Of a stretch of 9,471 nt of DNA, positions 5,607 through 9,471 are shown in pieces. This DNA is from Deltaproteobacteria bacterium (GTDB taxonomy: Bacteria; Desulfobacterota; Desulfuromonadia; Geobacterales; Pseudopelobacteraceae), in contig JAURXC010000385.1 in NCBI GenBank assembly GCA_030654645.1, forward strand, positions 1-9,471, written 5' to 3'. The position numbers and the translations under genes are program-made. How positions within the stretch are numbered: the stretch's first letter is position 1; each line of letters starts with the position of its first letter. Under the pieces are notes generated by a model. It was not told the DNA's origin. It searched no databases and saw only the letters and a list, made by a program, of their open reading frames with translations.

Positions 5607-6509
5607 GTGATACGTGGCCGGCTGCTGTACAACGAGCCGATGAGCCTGCACACTTCGCTCAAGGTGGGTGGTCCGGCCGACCTGTATGCCGTGCCGGAGG
5701 ACTCCACCGACCTGCAGGCCCTGTTGAAATGGCTGAGCGCTGACGATATCCCCTGGCTGGCCATCGGCCGCGGCTACAACCTGCTGGTGCGGGACAAGGG
5801 CATCCGCGGCGCGGTGATATCGCTGGAGCGCTTCAACCGCATCGAAGTCGTATCCGACAGGGGCGCCTATCCACCCATTGAAACGGACGGGGCCTATGTC
5901 AGGGCCGGTGCGGGAGCAGACAACCTGGCTGTTGTCCGCTTCGCCCAGGAGCGCGGGCTGGGAGGGATCGGATTCATCTCCGGCATTCCCGGCACGGTCG
6001 GCGGGGCGATCAGGATGAACGCCGGCGCCTATGGCAAGGGTATCCTTGAGCATACGCAGTGCCTGACACTGCTGCGTGAAGGGGCGGTACGCGAGTTTTG
6101 CATCAGCGAACTGGATTACGGCTATCGCCATCTCGGCCTGGAAGCCGGTGATATCGTGCTGGAGGCCCTTTTCAGGCTGCAGGCACGCGAGGCGGCTCAA
6201 ACCGAAGACGAGATCCGCAACGATCTGGAACTGCGCAGATCAAAACACAACGTGGGCCTGCCGAGCGCCGGTTCCTTCTTCAAGAACCCTTCCGGGCAGG
6301 CGGCCTGGAAGCTGATCGATGCAGCCGGAATGCGCGGAACCCGCGTGGGCGGGGCGATGGTATCCGAAGTGCACAGCAACTTTCTGGTCAATGCCGGCGG
6401 AGCCAGCGCTGATGATTTCCTGCAGCTGTCGGCAACGGTAAAAAATGCGGTTTTCCGAATATCCGGCGTGACACTACAGGAAGAAGTGCGTATAGTGGGC
6501 GATGAATAA
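5607..6509 (+). CDS. murB: UDP-N-acetylenolpyruvoylglucosamine reductase MurB
   Basis: MurB is the FAD-containing cytoplasmic enzyme that uses NADPH to reduce UDP-GlcNAc-enolpyruvate to UDP-MurNAc, the step before MurC. From GTG 5607 the product is 300 aa. Visible motifs are HTSLKVGGPADL near the N-terminus, GRGYNLLVRD (54-63, FAD binding; many homologues have S where Y57 stands), and GIPGTVGGAIRMNAGAYG (from 126). Then come the substrate/catalytic loop SAGSFFKNP, with S223 as the expected proton donor, GGAMVSEVHSNFLVN, and the final EEVRIVG with E293 as the likely second catalytic acid. This is the short-loop (type II-like) arrangement. The N-terminus before NEPMS is about a dozen residues shorter than in relatives I remember. 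Reading back to CTG 5589 adds six residues, and no ATG, GTG or TTG lies in frame from 5541 to there. Identity is certain, the start is not. Confidence 0.95.
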   Translation: MIRGRLLYNEPMSLHTSLKVGGPADLYAVPEDSTDLQALLKWLSADDIPWLAIGRGYNLLVRDKGIRGAVISLERFNRIEVVSDRGAYPPIETDGAYVRAGAGADNLAVVRFAQERGLGGIGFISGIPGTVGGAIRMNAGAYGKGILEHTQCLTLLREGAVREFCISELDYGYRHLGLEAGDIVLEALFRLQAREAAQTEDEIRNDLELRRSKHNVGLPSAGSFFKNPSGQAAWKLIDAAGMRGTRVGGAMVSEVHSNFLVNAGGASADDFLQLSATVKNAVFRISGVTLQEEVRIVGDE

Positions 6510-6515
6510 CGGGCT

Positions 6516-6519
6516 GGAG
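6516..6519 (+). promoter_or_regulatory. ddl ribosome binding site
   Basis: GGAG is 5 nt before ATG 6525. The later in-frame ATG at 6561 (MKIGVLMGG) fits the conserved family start but is preceded only by AAAGAAG with no spacer. The site therefore favours 6525 and a 12-residue leader. Confidence 0.55.
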
Positions 6520-6524
6520 TAGCC

Positions 6525-7475
6525 ATGGGCAATCAAGAACGTATCACTGAAATAAAGAAGATGAAAATCGGTGTTCTGATGGGCGGCCTCTCGGCCGAGC
6601 GCGATGTTTCGCTCAAGAGCGGTAACGCGGTACACCAGGCGTTGGTCGCGCAGGGCTTCAACGCGGTTGCGATCGATGTGGGACGCGACCTGGCGGACGT
6701 ACTCAAGCGCGAGGGGATTGAAGCTGCCTTTATCGCGCTGCACGGCCGCTACGGCGAGGACGGCTGCGTCCAGGGCCTGTTGGAGTTATTGCAGATCCCC
6801 TACACCGGTTCCGGCGTACTGGCCAGCGCTCTGGCCATGCACAAGCTTTACAGCAAGCAGGCTTTTGCCGCCAGCGGCATCCTGACCGCGGCGTTCCGCT
6901 GTTTCAGGCGCGGCGAAACCGTCAGACTGCCCGAGCTGCCGTTCGGCCTGCCGCTGGTGGTCAAGCCGGTCCAGGAAGGCTCGTCGGTCGGGGTATCGAT
7001 CGTCAAGGAAGAGAGCCAGCTGGAAGCGGCGCTGCAACTGGCCTTCAACCATGATGAGGAAATCCTGGTTGAGCAGTACATCAAGGGGCAGGAAGTGCAG
7101 ATCGGCATCCTGAACGATCAACCGATCGGCGCGATCGAGATTGTGCCGAAAAACGAGTTCTACGATTTTGAAGCCAAATATACCGACGGCATGGCCGAGC
7201 ACATCTTTCCGGCCCGCCTTGAATCGGCGCTGTACGAAAAAGCACAACAGGTCGGACTGTCCGCCCACCGTGCTCTGGGATGCAAGGGCTACAGCCGGGT
7301 TGATCTGCTGGTGACGACCACCGGCGACTGCTATGTGCTGGAAGTCAACACGCTGCCGGGCATGACGGCCTTGAGCCTGCTGCCGGAAATTGCCGCCAAG
7401 GGGGCCGGCCTGCCATTTGAAGCCCTGGTAGCAGACATAATCGCTTCGGCATCACTATCAATCAAGGTGAACTGA
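6525..7475 (+). CDS. ddl: D-alanine--D-alanine ligase
   Basis: Ddl is the cytoplasmic ATP-grasp ligase that joins two D-alanines; MurF then adds the dipeptide to the UDP-MurNAc tripeptide. The product is 316 aa, the normal size of the DdlB-like form found in dcw clusters. KIGVLMGGLSAERDVSLKSG is the N-terminal substrate-binding region and HGRYGEDG (H73-G80) a family signature. PLVVKPVQEGSSVGVS begins the ATP-grasp fold, EEILVEQYIKGQEVQIGIL follows, and GCKGYSRVDLLV plus LEVNTLPGMT (E273 and N275 being metal ligands) complete the ATP and Mg site. Start ATG 6525 is chosen for its GGAG. It follows murB by 15 bp and precedes ftsQ by 4 bp. Nothing is missing or odd. Confidence 0.97.
   Translation: MGNQERITEIKKMKIGVLMGGLSAERDVSLKSGNAVHQALVAQGFNAVAIDVGRDLADVLKREGIEAAFIALHGRYGEDGCVQGLLELLQIPYTGSGVLASALAMHKLYSKQAFAASGILTAAFRCFRRGETVRLPELPFGLPLVVKPVQEGSSVGVSIVKEESQLEAALQLAFNHDEEILVEQYIKGQEVQIGILNDQPIGAIEIVPKNEFYDFEAKYTDGMAEHIFPARLESALYEKAQQVGLSAHRALGCKGYSRVDLLVTTTGDCYVLEVNTLPGMTALSLLPEIAAKGAGLPFEALVADIIASASLSIKVN
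7465..7470 (+). promoter_or_regulatory. ftsQ ribosome binding site
   Basis: AGGTGA, matching the 3' half of the full Shine-Dalgarno (GGAGGTGA), lies in the last codons of ddl, 9 nt before GTG 7480. It supports the GTG start, four bases after the ddl stop. Confidence 0.45.
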
Positions 7476-7479
7476 ACCA

Positions 7480-8304
7480 GTGCGGGATTTCTCCAATTCC
7501 ACATACCAGCGCCGCAAGGTAGCCCCCAACAAGGTCAAGATCCAGCGCAAGCCGATTGACCTGAAGAAATATCTGCGTCCGGTGGCAAAGATCACGGTTG
7601 GACTGTTCGGCATCATACTTTTGGGATTTGTATCATTCGGCGCCTACCGCGCCCTTGGCTCGGTCACCTTTTTCAGCCTTGAAAACATCGAAGTGTCCAG
7701 CGCAAAACGCCTGACCCGTGACGAGATCCTGGGGCTGACCGGCATAACCCCGGGCAAGGATCTGCTGCGCATGAACCTCAAGCGCATGGGCGAGCAGCTC
7801 CTTCAAAACCCCTGGGTCGAGACGGTGCGCATCAACCGCTATCTTCCCAACGGAATTTCGATTGTCATCACCGAAAGGGAACCGCTGGCGATTGTCAACA
7901 TGGGCTTCATCTACTACCTGGACAACAAGGGCACCATCTTCAAGGCGCTCAACCAGGGTGACAAGCTCGATTATCCGGTCATTACCGGCTTCAGCGAAGA
8001 AGAGATCGGCAGTGATCCGAAGGGGACAAAAGCGGCGCTGCTGGCGACCTGTGATCTGCTTAAGATCCTGAAGGAGAAAGGCTCCTTCATTCTTGCGGAT
8101 GTGTCGGAGATACATTACGACAAGGGCTACGGATTCACGATGTTCACATCTTCCGGAGCGCTTCCGGTCAAAATCGGCGCCGGGGATTTCAGCGCCAAGA
8201 TCGAACGGTTCGCGCGCATCTACCGCGATCTGACGGCACAGGGAACAGCGCTGCAATACATCGATCTCGACTACAACGACAAGATCATCGTAAAAAAGAG
8301 CTAA
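7480..8304 (+). CDS. ftsQ: Cell division protein FtsQ (POTRA domain)
   Basis: FtsQ is a bitopic inner-membrane divisome protein that bridges cytoplasmic and periplasmic parts by recruiting FtsB and FtsL. The 274 aa product has a basic cytoplasmic tail of about 35 residues (YQRRKVAPNKVKIQRK), one transmembrane helix (about 38-56, ITVGLFGIILLGFVSFGAY) and a periplasmic POTRA domain at about 64-134 (FFSLENIEV, LTRDEILGLTGI, NPWVETVRINRYLP, GISIVITEREPLAIV). A C-terminal beta domain follows from about 136 (IYYLDNKGTIF to YIDLDYNDKIIVK), the typical FtsQ/DivIB ending. It begins with GTG, 4 bp after ddl, so coupling to ddl is likely. The length is usual. The periplasmic part is variable in this family, so the call rests on topology, the POTRA pattern and position before ftsA. 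Confidence 0.93.
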   Translation: MRDFSNSTYQRRKVAPNKVKIQRKPIDLKKYLRPVAKITVGLFGIILLGFVSFGAYRALGSVTFFSLENIEVSSAKRLTRDEILGLTGITPGKDLLRMNLKRMGEQLLQNPWVETVRINRYLPNGISIVITEREPLAIVNMGFIYYLDNKGTIFKALNQGDKLDYPVITGFSEEEIGSDPKGTKAALLATCDLLKILKEKGSFILADVSEIHYDKGYGFTMFTSSGALPVKIGAGDFSAKIERFARIYRDLTAQGTALQYIDLDYNDKIIVKKS

Positions 8305-8327
8305 ATATCATCATTTTCATAAGCAGC

Positions 8328-8333
8328 AGGAGG
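8328..8333 (+). promoter_or_regulatory. Strong ftsA ribosome binding site
   Basis: AGGAGG with 5 nt spacing to ATG 8339, in the 34 bp gap after ftsQ. It is among the best Shine-Dalgarno sites in the window, consistent with independent and higher translation of ftsA. Confidence 0.8.
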
Positions 8334-8338
8334 GAAGT

Positions 8339-9471
8339 ATGTCAGCAACCAAGAGAGACAACCTGATCGTCGGCCTGGACATAGGCACGACCAAGATATG
8401 CGCCATTGTGGGTAATGTCACCGAGGACGGCATAGATATCGTCGGAATCGGCACCAGCCCATCCAGCGGCCTGCGCAAGGGTGTCGTCATCAACATAGAA
8501 AGCACCGTGGGAGCGATCCGCAAGGCGATCGACGAGGCCGAACTGATGGCCGGCTGCGAGATAAAATCGGTCTATGCCGGTATCGCTGGAGGCCACATCA
8601 AGGGACTTAATTCCAACGGTGTCATCGCCATCAAGAATCGCGAGGTGTCCCAGGAGGATGTGCGGAGGGTAATCGACGCGGCCAAGGCGATCAACATCCC
8701 CATGGACCGGGAAGTGCTGCACATCCTGCCCCAGGAATTCATTATCGATGAACAGGACGGTATCCGCGAACCGCTCGGCATGAGCGGAGTCCGCCTGGAA
8801 GCCAAGGTGCACATCGTCACCGGCGCCGTGGCCAGCGCCCAGAACATCGTCAAATCCTGCAACCGGGCCGGCCTGGACGTGGCTGACATCGTGCTGGAAC
8901 AACTGGCCTCTTCGCACGCAGTGCTCTCCGACGACGAGAAGGAACTGGGGGTCTGCATGATCGATATCGGCGGCGGGACCACCGACATCGCCATCTTTTC
9001 CGAAGGAGCGATCAAGTACACCTCGGTGCTCTCACTGGGCGGCAACCACCTGACCAACGACATCGCGGTCGGACTGCGCACACCCATGGCCGAAGCAGAG
9101 CGGATCAAACAGAAGTATGGTTGCTGCCTGTCGGCGCTGGTCGGCAAGGAAGACAAGATCGAGGTGCCCAGCGTCGGCGGCCGCAAACCACGCGAGCTGT
9201 CCCGCAACGTGTTGTGCGAGATCCTCGGACCACGAGTGGAAGAGATCTTCGCGCTGGTCAACCGCGAAATAGTCAAGTCCGGACTGGAAGATTCGATCGC
9301 ATCGGGTGTGGTCATCACCGGTGGTTCCAGTATTCTGGAAGGAATGCCGGAGCTGGCGGAACAGATCTTCAACCTGCCGGTGCGGCGCGGCCTGCCCCAG
9401 CATGTCGGCGGACTGTCGGACGTGGTAAAATCACCGGTGTATGCCACCGGCGTAGGCCTGGTTGTCTACGG
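8339..9471 (+). CDS. ftsA: Cell division protein FtsA, 5' part (runs off the window)
   Basis: FtsA is the actin-like ATPase that tethers FtsZ filaments to the inner membrane and activates septal synthesis. The frame is open from ATG 8339 to the window end (377 codons plus two bases). The family usually has about 410-420 residues, so only the end, with the membrane-targeting amphipathic helix, is missing. VGLDIGTTKICAIVG is the phosphate-1 loop (domain 1A). The FtsA-specific 1C region includes REVLHILPQEFIIDEQDG and GMSGVRLEAKVHIVTG. DIGGGTTDIAIF (D209-F220) is the phosphate-2 loop, and GVVITGGSSILEGM (GGSS 328-331) the adenosine motif. The last visible residues, YATGVGLVVY, match the usual end of the ATPase core. 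FtsZ is expected downstream by analogy with other dcw clusters, but it is not seen. Confidence 0.96.
   Translation, partial: MSATKRDNLIVGLDIGTTKICAIVGNVTEDGIDIVGIGTSPSSGLRKGVVINIESTVGAIRKAIDEAELMAGCEIKSVYAGIAGGHIKGLNSNGVIAIKNREVSQEDVRRVIDAAKAINIPMDREVLHILPQEFIIDEQDGIREPLGMSGVRLEAKVHIVTGAVASAQNIVKSCNRAGLDVADIVLEQLASSHAVLSDDEKELGVCMIDIGGGTTDIAIFSEGAIKYTSVLSLGGNHLTNDIAVGLRTPMAEAERIKQKYGCCLSALVGKEDKIEVPSVGGRKPRELSRNVLCEILGPRVEEIFALVNREIVKSGLEDSIASGVVITGGSSILEGMPELAEQIFNLPVRRGLPQHVGGLSDVVKSPVYATGVGLVVY

Noticed and set aside
5367..6200. A 277-codon minus-strand open frame spanning the murC-murB junction
   Set aside because: Antisense to well-supported genes; it mirrors their codon pattern and shows no family features.

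Overview
This window is an internal slice of a division and cell wall (dcw) cluster. All nine genes are on the + strand: mraY (3' end only), murD, ftsW, murG, murC, murB, ddl, ftsQ and ftsA (5' part only). The gene order, the GC-rich coding sequence with many GTG/ATG starts and Shine-Dalgarno sites, and the protein style suggest a Gram-negative deltaproteobacterium of the Geobacter/Desulfuromonadales kind. That placement is inference from order and remembered family sequences, not a database match.

Layout: mraY 3-389, murD 399-1739, a 104 bp gap filled by short interspersed palindromic repeats, ftsW 1844-2980, murG 2977-4122 (ATGA overlap with ftsW), an 87 bp AT-richer gap with a weak hairpin, murC 4210-5592, murB about 5607-6509, ddl 6525-7475, ftsQ 7480-8304, ftsA 8339 to the window end. 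Apart from the two gaps, genes are 4-34 bp apart or overlapping. I see no convincing promoter or rho-independent terminator inside, so the region probably sits in one long transcript, with ftsZ expected just downstream (inference).

How the genes work together: MurB completes UDP-MurNAc synthesis, MurC and MurD add L-Ala and D-Glu, and Ddl makes the D-Ala-D-Ala used by MurF. MraY puts UDP-MurNAc-pentapeptide on undecaprenyl phosphate (lipid I) and MurG adds GlcNAc (lipid II). FtsW polymerises lipid II at the septum. FtsQ and FtsA belong to the divisome that positions and activates septal synthesis.

The genes are ordinary housekeeping genes and I see no new multi-gene system. The unusual part is small repeat DNA lodged in this essential operon. 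(1) A long GC-rich palindrome, about 78 bp, lies in frame inside murG and adds about 26 residues in the linker between its two domains; its 3' arm is also a strong G-quadruplex motif. (2) A second, unrelated repeat family sits between murD and ftsW, supplies the murD stop codon and reaches to within 8 bp of the ftsW start. (3) The murB start is ambiguous; a CTG codon overlapping the murC stop has a well-spaced Shine-Dalgarno and restores a fuller N-terminus.
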